This document shows, one piece after another, positions 32,233-42,101 of a stretch of 64,000 nt of DNA. The notes beneath the pieces are model-generated. The model was given only the letters and a program-made list of their open reading frames with translations. It did no database searches and had not been told where the DNA came from. Position 1 is the first letter of the stretch; each line of letters starts with the position of its first letter. The DNA is taken from assembly GCA_024734495.1 (NCBI GenBank), contig JALMQS010000312.1:124001-188000 (forward strand), in the 5' to 3' direction. Origin of the DNA: Forficula auricularia. Taxonomy: Eukaryota; Arthropoda; Insecta; Dermaptera; Forficulidae. Position numbers and translations under genes: made by a program.

Positions 32233-33150
32233 TTAAGCTCAAAGACCGAAAACACTCATTGAGCGCAAAAAACGACCCCAACGCGTTATGGCTAACTCAA
32301 AAAGACCACAACACAAAATTCGCATCGTGACTCTCTTGATATTTGACCACTACGCGGTGTGGTTATTAAGAAAAATCACAACACGTTCTGAACGTTAGCT
32401 GATGCAACGGACAGGTCGTAACTTGTCAACGGGAGCATTCCAAACACCCGTCGAGTTTGGGTTCATTTTTAAACGACTTCAAAAAAAGGAGGAGGTTATC
32501 AATTCAACGGAAGGTCTTTTTTTGTGTTTTTGAATACCATTTCATAGTGTGGACATCTGTGCGCTAATAATAGCTAGTAAAATGAACATATTTTATGATA
32601 AATTAAGCGAGTTAATGAAAACAAGTACTGATCGCAGTTTTTACTGAGTGTCGAACTGACAATTTTTGAATCACACTTGCTATCTGATCCACTTTCAATC
32701 ACTTTTTCACAGTTTGGTCTTTGTTTTTAAGAAGCTGAGTCTGTTTTGTTTCTTGAAGTAACGTCTAACGTTTCGTATTGTTCGATAGTCAGTAAAAAGC
32801 TGCGATCACTACTTGTCTTCATTAACTCGCTTAATTTATTTTAAAATATGTTCATTTTACTAGCCATGGTTAGCGCACAGATGTTCACACTCGTAAATGG
32901 CATTCAAGAATGAACACAATTCGACGGGTGTTTGTAATGCTCCCGTTGACAAGTTACAACCAGTCCGTCGTATCGTGGTTGCATCAGCTAACGTTCAGAA
33001 CGCGTTGTGGCTTTTCTTAGTAACCACAACGCGTAGTGGTCAAATATCAATAGAGCCACGCCGCGAATTTCGTGTTGTGGTCTTTTTTGAGTTAGCCATA
33101 ACGCGTTGTGGACGTTTTTTTCGATTTTGGGCGCTTCTATTTCTCTATGT
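32233..33150. mobile_element. foldback family FB2, complete copy
   Basis: Left arm (GAGCGCAAAAAACGACC, AACGCGTTATGGCTAACTC, CAACGGGAGCATTCCAAACA) and right arm (inverted, 32,860-33,150) are about 300 bp each. An inner stem pairs about 32,590-32,650 with 32,790-32,850. A head of the GACTTCAAAAAAAGGAGGAGG repeat (32,475-32,530) has inserted in the left arm. The plus-strand frame 32,897-33,175 lies in the right arm. Confidence 0.75.
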
Positions 33151-33159
33151 CTTGTCAAC

Positions 33160-33640
33160 TCTTTCTCTTCTCTAGAAGTTCCTCATCCAATACTCTTTAT
33201 TATTTGGAGAAAACATTCTAATCTAGATTTTCATTCCCCTTCTCATTTCCCCCCACTTTGCTCTCTAAAATACCCTTGAGCAATCTTCCATGTCTTAATA
33301 TGTGCCCTATCATTTGAGCCCTTTTCCTCTTCTGATTCTTCCACAGTGTTCTCTTTTCTTTAATTTTTTCAAGAACTTCTTCGTTTATAATTTTATCAAC
33401 TCATTTCTTCTGAAGCACCACATTTTGAAGGCCTTAGTGTCTCTCGCTGCCTCTCCAATCGTCCAGGTTTCACTTTCGCCCAAAAATTATGCCTTTTTAA
33501 TCCCCCTTGCCTCAACATGACCTTTATCATCTGAGTCCTTCCCTTACTCAGATTCTTCCACAATGTTCTCTTTTCTCTAATTCCATTATTCCTAGTTCAT
33601 CAATTGTAATTCATCTACTCATTTAGTAATATTTAATCTA
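33160..33640 (-). pseudogene. RTE-like LINE 3' end relics
   Basis: The inverted C-terminal sequence (TTCCACAGTGTTCTCTTTTC, AAGAACTTCTTCGTTTATAA, GAAGCACCACATTTTGAAGG) parallels 19,540-19,660. A second scrap of the same stretch follows at about 33,510-33,620. Many frame breaks, no function. Confidence 0.6.
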
Positions 33641-33727
33641 AATTGACAGCACTTTTGGAATTCATTTAACGTTTCATATAGCTCTATCGAGAAAGAACTA
33701 TTTAATGAAAATAGATAAGTTACTTAC

Positions 33728-33937
33728 CTTTGGCCATTTATATTATACAAAATTTGATTATATATTCCCGACTTCATATAGTTTTCTAGCAAATTTTGAT
33801 TATTACGAAAATCAAATTTTCGGGTCAACAATAAAAATTTCCGGTCACATAAAATGACTGGATTTCTCGTTCTGCTTTCATTTTTGTGGAGTCTTGCAAG
33901 ATATATAAATCTCCATTTTCTTTTTCTTATAACATTT
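33728..33937 (-). CDS. orphan internal exon of an unidentified gene
   Basis: A strong acceptor (TTTTCTTTTTTTTAG, exon start 33,937) and a consensus donor (AAAG|GTAAGT, exon end 33,728) bound exactly 70 codons open in one frame: NVIRKRKWRFIYLARLHKNE, SRTRNPVILCDRKFLLLTRK, FDFRNNQNLLENYMKSGIYN, QILYNINGQ. The exon is symmetric (phase 2 in, phase 2 out). I do not recognise the family; there is no signal for a transposon. It could be an exon of a gene whose other exons lie outside, or a retained relic. No partner exon was found nearby. Confidence 0.5.
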
Positions 33938-34315
33938 CTAAAAAAAAGAAAATTTGACATCATCTGCCAAATCAGCAGCAAGGGTAATCCAATCTGAAAT
34001 ATTTTTATTGGCTGTTTGTTTATCGTAATGTTTTAATTGTGAAGCAATCTGATTTGATTTTGTTTAGCTGAAAGTTCTGAGGTTGATGAATAGATTAATT
34101 CATGAGAATATTTTCTTTCTTAATCTTATTTTAACAAAACCTTGTCAGATTCTTTCTGTCTATCCTGCCAAATCCCTATATCCTTAAGAGATTGGCCGTT
34201 ATGTTTTTCCTAAAAAAAGTTCGCACCTCTCATATTCTTATTTAGGCCTTCCAATTAATTCCACTGGGATGCAACCAACTCGATTGGGGGAGGGGGTGGG
34301 GGACTAACAACAATA

Positions 34316-34458
34316 TGTTATAAATTTACTACAATTTCATCTGTCTGATTCTTCAAAGAATCGAAAAAAATGAAAAATTGAAAAACTGAACAAAATTCAT
34401 CGGTTTCGATTCCCCAAAGAGTCAGACGGATGAGAGTTGTAGTAAATTTATAACAACC
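34316..34458. repeat. 143-bp palindromic element
   Basis: GTTATAAATTTACTACAATT at the left is inverted at the right, and CATCTGTCTGATTCTTCAAA pairs with TTTGGGGAATC... and TCAGACGGATGAG. One half recurs at 34,758-34,825. A likely miniature hairpin element. Confidence 0.65.
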
Positions 34459-34541
34459 ATACTAGTAGGAAAATAGGAGAATGCGCGCTTGAGCCTAAAG
34501 AGTTGAATATATATAAGATTTGATTATAGGATCTAGTCAGG

Positions 34542-34615
34542 GGATCCATCGCCTAAATGGAGAAGGCATCTGCGGGCTTAACGCGGAGGATGTCGGATCA
34601 TACCCGACTGGGTCC
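34542..34615 (+). tRNA. tRNA-like cloverleaf (Arg-like), probably pseudo
   Basis: All four stems pair: acceptor GGATCCA/TGGGTCC, D stem GCCT/AGGC around AAATGGAGA, anticodon stem CTGCG/CGCGG, T stem GTCGG/CCGAC. TTTTTTT follows at 34,624. However, the T loop reads ATCATAC instead of TTCGANN, and the anticodon loop GGCTTAA lacks U33. The D arm resembles tRNA-Arg (CCT-type). It is probably a decayed tRNA or a SINE head; the anticodon cannot be assigned with confidence. Confidence 0.5.
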
Positions 34616-34757
34616 TGTATCTCTTTTTTTCAACTCTTGGTTCACTATCAAAACGAGTCTGGTCCCAAATGCACCAAAATAGAGCAGTGACCGGATAAAA
34701 GTTTTATCTTTCGCTTTCATTTACTGTTAACAATAAACATTCTAAATAAAATTTATT

Positions 34758-34825
34758 ATTGAAAAACTGAACAAAATTCATCTGTTTCGATTCCCCAAAG
34801 AATCAGACAGATGAGAATTGTAGTA
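34758..34825. repeat. half copy of the 34.3-kb palindrome
   Basis: ATTGAAAAACTGAACAAAAT through AATCAGACAGATGAGAATTG repeats 34,375-34,440. It runs into an (AT)n tract at 34,826-34,848. Confidence 0.7.
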
Positions 34826-35181
34826 TATATATATATATATATATATATGAGTTTTTTCGCTCGTTTTTCTGCAAGTTATATATATATATATATTTATGTA
34901 AGTAAAACTCCCAAAAGGTTCTGAGATAATGAGCTCAAATTTATCCCAAAAGTTTGTATCACTAAGCTCCACATTTGTGCTGACAAAACCAAACAAATAT
35001 CTCTTTATACTATAAAAATATATTTAATATATCGATATATCATATGTTTTATGCTAAATGACTTAGGTTTGAAGCCAAATTTAAAAAAAACAGCCTACTC
35101 AATACTCATCCAAGAACTTACAAGAATATACACCATTCATTAACTTCCTAGATCTAAGGGAATATTGTAGTTGGTTACAAA

Positions 35182-35337
35182 CGAGGGGTGAACCGCGATT
35201 GGAATTAGGTGTACACCGTCTTTGGAATTACTTTGGAATTCATTAGATAATCTATTGTTATCTATTGTCTTGTACTTGGAAATGAAAGTGGAAGTTGAAG
35301 TAGGTGTACACAATTTTAGGTCGCGGTTCACCCCTCG
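35182..35337. mobile_element. hAT MITE family, copy 2
   Basis: CGAGGGGTGAACCGCG at both ends (inverted), 156 bp. Flanks GTTACAAA/GTTAGAAA form an 8-bp duplication with one mismatch. Confidence 0.85.
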
Positions 35338-35420
35338 GTTAGAAAGAATATAATACAAATTGGTTATTATTGGACATAATTTGCTATTTGTTAGTTTTTT
35401 CTTTCTTTTGTTTATTTTTA

Positions 35421-36060
35421 ACCGACTTCAAAAAAAGGAGGAGGTTCTCTATTCGACTGAATTTTTTTTTTTTGTGCCTATGTTACCTCATATCTCCGCC
35501 AATTGTGAACCGATTTTGAAAAAAAAATGCATTGTGTCCAGTCTACGTTCCGATTAGTCCCATTTTTTTTCGTAGGTATTAGACCTTTTTTGTTAGGTTT
35601 GTTCAGGACTAACTTCTTTGTTTATGAACCGATATCGATGATTCTTTTTTTTATTGGAAAGGGGGTATCTTAGGGATGGTGCATATTAATTTGGTGAAGT
35701 TCTGATGATAGGATCACTATTAATAACATCTCTAAAAAGAGAAAAATAAAAATTTTTAAGAAAAATAAAACCGACTTCAAAAAAATTAAGAAGAAATATT
35801 AACATGAAATTACTTTTTTAAGTCGGTGCCAAACATATACCTTTTATGAATCGCACTCGACGGATCTCTTACTTAGTACGTTTGGTGGGTACGCTCGCTT
35901 ATAGGTATAGTTTGTTTGGCACCGACTTAAAAAATTAATTTCATGTTAATATTTCGATCGTTTTAGTTGTAACTAAACAAGATAATAATTATTTTATACC
36001 TTTTAGTGTATTTTATTTGTTGCATTTAATTTTTTTGAAGTCGGTTTTATTTTTATCTTA
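35421..36060. mobile_element. CGACTTCAAAAAAGGAGGAGG repeat plus foldback FB3 copy
   Basis: Head ACCGACTTCAAAAAAAGGAG at 35,421, body homologous to 29,500-29,760, then FB3 arms (AAGTCGGTGCCAAACATA, 35,820; inverted 35,909) ending TTTTTTGAAGTCGGTTTTAT at 36,050. The juxtaposition of head, body and foldback resembles that at 29.5-31.2 kb, so they may be one element. Confidence 0.65.
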
Positions 36061-36182
36061 AAAATTTTTATTAAATAAAAATTTTATTTTTTCATCTTCC
36101 TATTTATATGTTGTAGAGTAGGGTGTGATTATCGCATAATATAATTATCTGGTATGCAATTTTACCTTCTCCATCATTATGA

Positions 36183-36395
36183 ATGGCTTTTGCCTTTGAA
36201 GATCAGACCTTGTATCCGGCCAAAAAAGGGCCTTGGTCCTCAACTAGAGACTCTTTAGAAATATTGCTGGGCCCCCATCTCGTCAACAGAACAGATGACG
36301 GGATGAGGGTTGAGGGTTTCAGGGCAAATGAACAGAGACCATTCATCCATCGTTCGTTTCGTTCACTTTTGAAAAGAATTGTCCTAGGACTTTGA
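36183..36395 (+). other. GC-richer open stretch of unknown nature
   Basis: A 70-codon open frame (AFEDQTLYPAKKGPWSSTRD, SLEILLGPHLVNRTDDGMRV, ...) stands out because its base composition is much less AT-rich than its surroundings. The opposite strand is also nearly open (LFKSERNERWMNGLCSFALK...). No domain, splice border or element end was recognised. It may be a transferred or retroposed coding scrap. Confidence 0.3.
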
Positions 36396-36639
36396 AAAAC
36401 AAGCCATTTCTTTTTAAATCCAATCTTATTTCAATAGAGATCAATTTAACAAAAAAAAAAAAAAAAAATTGTGTTATTGAAGCTTTTTGTTTGTTTTTAT
36501 TTTTTAAATTTTAATTTATTTAATTAATTCAAACTATAGATTTTTTTCTACTAATTAATAACAAAAAAGTGTTTAGAAATTTCTGAAATAGTAAAAAAAA
36601 TCATTTTCAAACCTTATTTTTATTCCATACCGAAAGCTC

Positions 36640-36860
36640 GTAAATTGTTCGTTCTGGTGCCAAAATATTTGTATTTCTATTGAGAAGAATTGATCATATT
36701 TTGACTAAGTTTAGAACTAAAAAATGCGGAAATTCAGAAAAAAAAATTGTAAGGTAAGCTCTTGAACGGTTGTAACTAATGAGCTGATATTCACCACATA
36801 AGTTTCTATTCATAAGTTGCACCTTTGTATAAGCTTTTAAGCTCAAATGGTTTGAAGACT
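36640..36860. repeat. dispersed repeat, copy 1
   Basis: TTCTGGTGCCAAAATATTTG, AGAAAAAAAAATTGTAAGG and AATGAGCTGATATTCACC are shared in order with 49,275-49,445. No ends or coding content were recognised. Confidence 0.5.
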
Positions 36861-36885
36861 TGCCATTCCAGCAGTGACTTTGCCC

Positions 36886-37044
36886 CGAGGGGTGAACCGC
36901 GACCTAAAATCGAGTACACCTACTTCCACTTTCATTTTCAAGTAGAAGACAATAGATAACAATAGATTATCTAATGAATCCCAAAGTAATTCCACATAAT
37001 TCCAAAGACATGTACACATAATTCCAATCGCGGTTCACCCCTCG
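36886..37044. mobile_element. hAT MITE family, copy 3
   Basis: CGAGGGGTGAACCGCGACC at the left and the inverted CGGTTCACCCCTCG at the right, 159 bp, in the opposite orientation to copies 2 and 4. The duplication is not clear. Confidence 0.8.
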
Positions 37045-37146
37045 CCCTATGCTATGCTAGAAACCTTGTTTTTGGTATAGAGTATGTTTAATGAGCTTTC
37101 ATACTTCGTTAATTGATTTTTTTCGAGTTCAAACAAAAGTGATATT

Positions 37147-37360
37147 CAAAAGAGAAAGAATTTAATCTTTAGGACAAATTCTAAGATTTTAGTAGAAATA
37201 TTATTCAATTGCGATATGAGCTGACTGCCCGGAAAGCATGTTAGTTCTCAGATTCGACTCCTGAGGCGATGAATCCCCTCTGATATCGGATTTAATAATA
37301 TTTCTACGTAAACTTAGCATTTGTCCTAAAGATTAAATTCTTTCCTCTTTTAAAATACAT
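37147..37360. mobile_element. inverted-repeat element with tRNA-like loop
   Basis: AAAGAATTTAATCTTTAGGA at the left pairs with the inverted TCCTAAAGATTAAATTCTTT at the right (arms about 55-60 bp). The loop (37,212-37,295) holds TGAGCTGACTGCCCGGAAAG and AGATTCGACTCCTGAGG, resembling the promoter boxes of SINE family 3. Confidence 0.6.
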
Positions 37361-38039
37361 TGGTTAATCGGAACCCGAGCTGATTTTTTGAAAAACATTC
37401 CAACTATTTTCAAAAAAAGATGCTCAAATCTGTAGTGTTATTCACCTTTAAGACATAAACTATTTTTTAGTGAAAGAATCATTTCAATAAACAGCAAGGC
37501 CTTAGCCAGAAAATTTTTACACTTACAACAGGTGTACAGGCATATAATAAGACATGATAAATAAAACCCTGATTTTTAAAAATGTTTTTAGCCTCGATCT
37601 TTGACCATTTTAGCCATTACCTATACAGTTGTACGACTGTGTGTCTATTCGGTGTAGGAGTTCAGGTTATATCGGATTATATTTTTTTGCGTTGGTGGGA
37701 CTTGAAACTTATTATTGGGTGATTGATTTATATATCTATCAACCAACACTTACTCTTCAATTAGCTGCTAAAACGTGTTCTTGATATAAATTTTTAATTG
37801 ATTTTCTATTTAGATCATGGGTAGCTTAACCTGAAAAAGCCTATCAAGTTGAAAATTAATTACTCTATGAATTGATGATAATTTTTCGTGAAACTGGGGT
37901 ATTTTTGTTTAGTTTAACCACCTACTAGAGTGATAATTAAATATAATTTTAATTAATCTTTTTTCTAGAATCCCATGAAACTCTTAATTCTAATGTTGGA
38001 TGAATCACTACAAAGCAATTGCCTGGCCATAGTCACAAC

Positions 38040-38205
38040 CGAGGGGTGAAACGCGATTGGAATTAGGTGTACACCGTTTTTGGAATTATTTGGAATTACT
38101 TTGGAATTTATTAGATAATCTATTGTCATCTATTATATTCTACTTGGAAATGAAAGTGGAAGTGGAAGTAGGTGTACACAATTTTAGGTCGCGGTTCATC
38201 ACTTG
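38040..38205. mobile_element. hAT MITE family, copy 4, perfect 8-bp TSD
   Basis: CGAGGGGTGAAACGCG at the left and a diverged inverted end CGCGGTTCATCACTTG-type at the right, 166 bp. GTCACAAC is duplicated at 38,032-38,039 and 38,206-38,213, which identifies the superfamily as hAT. Confidence 0.9.
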
Positions 38206-38239
38206 GTCACAACTAACAGATTATTGGATAAAAATTACT

Positions 38240-38340
38240 TTCTGTTGCTCCTGAAGTTGGGTTAGCCACCCGAAATATATATATATCTCCAAAAATAAAT
38301 TCGTTTTATTTTTTATATCTTAATGTGAAACCTGCCTACC
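38240..38340 (+). mobile_element. partial family-X element with hammerhead-like core
   Basis: CTCCTGAAGTTGGGTTAGCC followed by ACCCGAAATATATATA matches the core at 10,969-10,989, with a GGGT/ACCC stem. Position A9 of a hammerhead core is T here. TAATGTGAAACCTGCC follows. No left inverted repeat was recognised. Confidence 0.5.
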
Positions 38341-39144
38341 AAGATGATGCGCATCTCAATCATTTAAAAAAAGCAACACCATGTACCAACACCAAATTCC
38401 TTAAAAACAAAAAAAAAACTAACAAAGCATCGTCAACTTCCTTAAATAGGAGCCGAATTCCTAAAGAAATCTAATCAAATATAAATTTAAATTATTTTCA
38501 TTTACACTATTAACATCTGTTTTTCAAGATGAACATGCCCTGAGAAGCTTCAACAGCAAAATAATATTGCTCTTGACTTAGTTAAATAAAATGGCCCTTG
38601 TTTCGAATAAAATACCCCGATATTCTAAACAAAGAACCTAATGAGCGAGTGAGATATTCAATTAAAAGAGTCATAAGCCAATCTTTCAATTCATCATTTC
38701 CTCCCTGAGGGTCCTTATACTATAGAAATCAAGCTGTTAAACAATCTCCTACCTACGTTATGAAGAAACACATGGCCAAAACATTAATATTGGACAATTT
38801 TTTCATCTTTTTTTTTTATTTTGGATTTGAGTTAACTTCGCCTTTGACAACATATGTTCTCCTTTCAAGGTTGGAAGGTTCCTTCATGATGATGACTATT
38901 TTACATGGTTTATATTAGCTTCACCTGTATGTATCTATCTATCAATGTGACTTTCATTTTGTTAAATTCCGCAAACTTTTCTCTATAAAAATAATTAAGA
39001 CTAAAAAGTTATATTACAGTTGTTCAAAAATAAATACACATTTTGATAGATTTCGACAAAAAAATATTTAAAAAAAACTAAAAAAAGATGCTTCTAAAAA
39101 GTACAAAATAATGTAATACTTAATCAAAAAGCGTGGGGCACTTT

Positions 39145-39984
39145 TGTTATGCCCGTCGATAATTTTGTCGACGACAGGAAATGCTGTTGTAAATCTTGTT
39201 TGAATTCTTAAAGGAATTCTCTTTTTTTAATTAAGGTCAGTGCAACCAGATTGAGGTCCTCTCTGTGCTCATCCGGACCTGAGTGCGACCAGCACCCCCC
39301 TATATATCTCCTTTTCTGCTCTTTTTGGCTGACCCTTGGGTCTTAGTCAAAATAATATGATGAGAGGAAATAAGTCATATATCTGAGTTCACAGTGAATT
39401 ATAAATCTACTTGCTCTTATATGCTTTGTATAAAAAATGATATTTCAAAAGAATTTCTAAATGGAATATTCCCAAGAAAGGTCACGTGGTTCTGAAGTCC
39501 CTCCCTTAAAAAGGGAGTGGTCAATGATTAAAATGTACTCCTACTCATTAGGAAATTGACGAATCGGGAATATTTCTTGTGGAAACTCCCAGAGATGACA
39601 GGCAGGTTTTGAGATAGTCAGAGAGTTGGAGTCAGTTCTAATTTGCAGTCGAGAGAGGACAGTTCGAATCTGAAGCCCAGTTGGGGTGGTCAGTCAGTTG
39701 TTAATTTGGAGTTAAGAGATGAGGCTCTCCAGCCATCAGTTTTGGAGACAAGTGTATTTATAATTAACTAATAAAAATAATCAAAAGTAAATAATGCTCT
39801 TTCTTTGAACAATCTCTCCCACTTCAATTAAATCATCAACCAGCACCAGGGCTTAAACAGGTCGAATCGCTTGGGCCCGTTACCAGACCCTTCACGGAGA
39901 GTCATCTTCGAGATAAATCTCCAAATCGCCAACCTTTCTCTGGTCAAGAAGGGTTGCAACCAAAACCAATAGTGTGTCGCAACA
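39145..39984 (+). mobile_element. solo LTR, 840 bp, 4-bp TSD
   Basis: Starts TGTTATGCCCGTCGATAAT and ends GTGTGTCGCAACA. CTTT is duplicated at 39,141-39,144 and 39,985-39,988. The sequence on either side rejoins an inverted repeat (TAATACTTAATCAAAAAG / CTTTTTGATTAAGTATTA), so the LTR inserted in a pre-existing palindrome. AATAAAAATAAT near 39,770 could be the polyadenylation signal. A 4-bp duplication and TG...CA tips fit a Ty3/Gypsy-type element. No internal coding region. Confidence 0.75.
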
Positions 39985-40296
39985 CTTTGTCGAAATTAAT
40001 TAAAAGTTTCTGCGTTTCTTCCATACTTTTTGATTAAGTATTACATTATTTTTTTAAAAAATATTTACTTTCACATTTATATTCTATAGAATATAGTAAT
40101 GTCAAGTATTGCGATGCCCTGTCTGGGTCCTGACTCTTTGAGAGCTTGTAACTCAGAGATGAAAAAAGTTAATTTCATTTTCTAACTTCTAGGTGGAAGG
40201 AATCGATGCCATTAATAGTTGTAAACCGGATTTACGACATAAAACCGAAAATTGTTGTCGCCAGAGGCCAAAAAGCGGTCAAAAATCCATTTGTTA

Positions 40297-41160
40297 GTGC
40301 GTATGTATGTATGTACCCCCCTGCGTTCAGCAACCATAAGTCCCAAACCTACGAAATTCGAAATTTAAGGTCGATATAGGCTAGAAAGAGTACAGCAAGC
40401 TTTTGAGTGAAATCGGAAAACCGGAAGTGGACATTTACATGAAAGATTTTTCGTTTTTTTTTTATTTTCTCAAAACGGCTCTAACGATTTTTTTTTTTAA
40501 ATTAGTGTATTTATCAAGTGTCATGAGTTATTAGTTGTGTCAAATTTTTAATCCGATTGAAATAAAGGAAGGGGTGTAAAGTAGTAATTTCAAGGCTCTG
40601 CGGTTTACCGAAAATTATTTATTTTACGACACTCCTAATTTACACCCCCTTCCTTTATTTCAATCGTATTAAAATCTATACACGACTAACTCATGGCATT
40701 TGATAGGTACACGAGTTTTTAAAAAAATCGTTGGTGCCGTTTTTGAGAGAATGAACAAAAACGAAAAATCTTTCGTCGGGTGTTCCTATTTCAACCAAAA
40801 TCTTGCAGTACCCCTTCTAGCCTAGATCGAGCTTAAGTTTCGAATTTCGTAACTCTGAGATTTATGGTTGAGAAACGCAGGGGGGCTACATTCTTACGTA
40901 CCTAAACATCAACTTCCGGTACTTCTATTTTAGCTAAAATCTTGTGGTACTTCTTGTAGCCTCTAAATAGCTTAAGTTTCAAATTTCAAGACTGCGACTT
41001 ACCGAAGACGAATAAGAACGATTAAAATATTTATTTTGCGACATGACTAATTTATATCGCCTTCCTTTATTTCAATCGGATTAAAAATTTGACACAACTA
41101 ATAACTCATGATACTTGATAAGTACACCAATTTTTAGCGAGATTTTTAGAGTCGTTTCCG
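40297..41160. mobile_element. foldback repeat with a third partial arm
   Basis: 40,297-40,580 (CCCCCCTGCGTTC, GAAATAAAGGAAGGGGTGTA) is inverted at 40,635-40,908 (TACACCCCCTTCCTTTATTT, GAAACGCAGGGGGGCTAC). A further rearranged copy of the arm follows at 40,915-41,160. No coding capacity. Confidence 0.7.
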
Positions 41161-41178
41161 AGAAACCGATTGTATATA

Positions 41179-42101
41179 ACTGTGGGCAATAAATAGTAAG
41201 ACTTTTTAATTTAAATTTTGCGCGGAAACCCATTCGTCGAAATATTTTTTTTCTAGGTTGGTATGACTGTCAGTGACATCTGTGCCAAATGTCACATCAA
41301 AATAATCATTGGTGTTTAGTATACGCTTGTCTTTCTGAAGTACAAAAAGTGCATTCGGCGATTTTTACAATGAGTGAAATTATTCAACAAAGAAGTTCCA
41401 TTAAATTTTGTGTGCGGAATCAAATTTCTGGTGCCGAAACGTTCAGAATGTTGCAAAAGGCCTTCGGTGATAATTGTATGTCGCGAGCAAGTGTTTTTGA
41501 TTGGTACAAACTGTTCAAAGAGGGTCGAGAACGCGTTGACGACGAACAAGTCAAAAATCAAGGTCCTGTTGACAGTTTTCTTCGATTATCGAGGTGTGGT
41601 GCACTCCGAATTCCTTCCGACTGGCCAAACTGTCAACAAGGAATACTATTTGAGTGTTATGCGTCGTTTGCGCGAAGCTATTCGTAAAAAGAGGCCGGAA
41701 TTATGGGCCGACAACTCTTGGTTTTTGCACCACGATAATGCACCTTCGCATACTGCATTGATTATTCGTGAGTTTTTCGCCAAAAATTCAATCAATATCG
41801 TTCCACAACCACCGTATTCGCCTGATTTAGCTCCTTGTGACTTCTGGCTGTTCAGCAAACTCAAACGACCGCTCCGGGGAAACCGTTTTGAGTCAATTGA
41901 AGATATTAAACGCGAATCGCCACGCGCATTGAAGGCTATTCCGGAAATTGGCTTTAACAACTGTTTCGAGGATTGGAAAAAACGTTGGCGCAAGTGTATT
42001 GAGGCCGGGGGGATTACTTTGAGGGGGACGAAATAGATTTGGAAGAATAAATAAAGAATTTTAAAATTAAGAACAAAGTTTTATTATTTATTGCCCACAG
42101 T
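41179..42101 (+). mobile_element. mariner element, internally deleted
   Basis: Terminal inverted repeats ACTGTGGGCAATAAATAGTA and ACTGTGGGCAATAAATAATA (inverted at the 3' end) enclose about 920 bp, against the usual ~1.3 kb. TA precedes the left end; the right flank is TAG, so the TA duplication is imperfect or shifted by one base. Confidence 0.85.
41370..42036 (+). pseudogene. mariner transposase with deleted middle
   Basis: The N-terminal helix-turn-helix part (MSEIIQQRSSIKFCVRNQIS, ETFRMLQKAFGDNCMSRASV, FDWYKLFKEGRE) runs to DDE at about 41,546. It is followed directly, in another frame, by SKIKVLLTVFFDYRGVVHSE. The C-terminal catalytic part is well preserved: WFLHHDNAPSHTA carries the second aspartate and YSPDLAPCDFWLFSKLK the third (the D34D signature), ending GGITLRGTK. 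About 100 residues, including the GDETW-type block with the first aspartate, are missing. It cannot be active; the ends could still respond to an intact mariner transposase. Confidence 0.88.

Noticed and set aside
35140..35358. minus-strand 72-codon frame, and the similar plus frame at 38,057-38,254
   Set aside because: Both lie across copies of the hAT MITE and arise from its repeated sequence.
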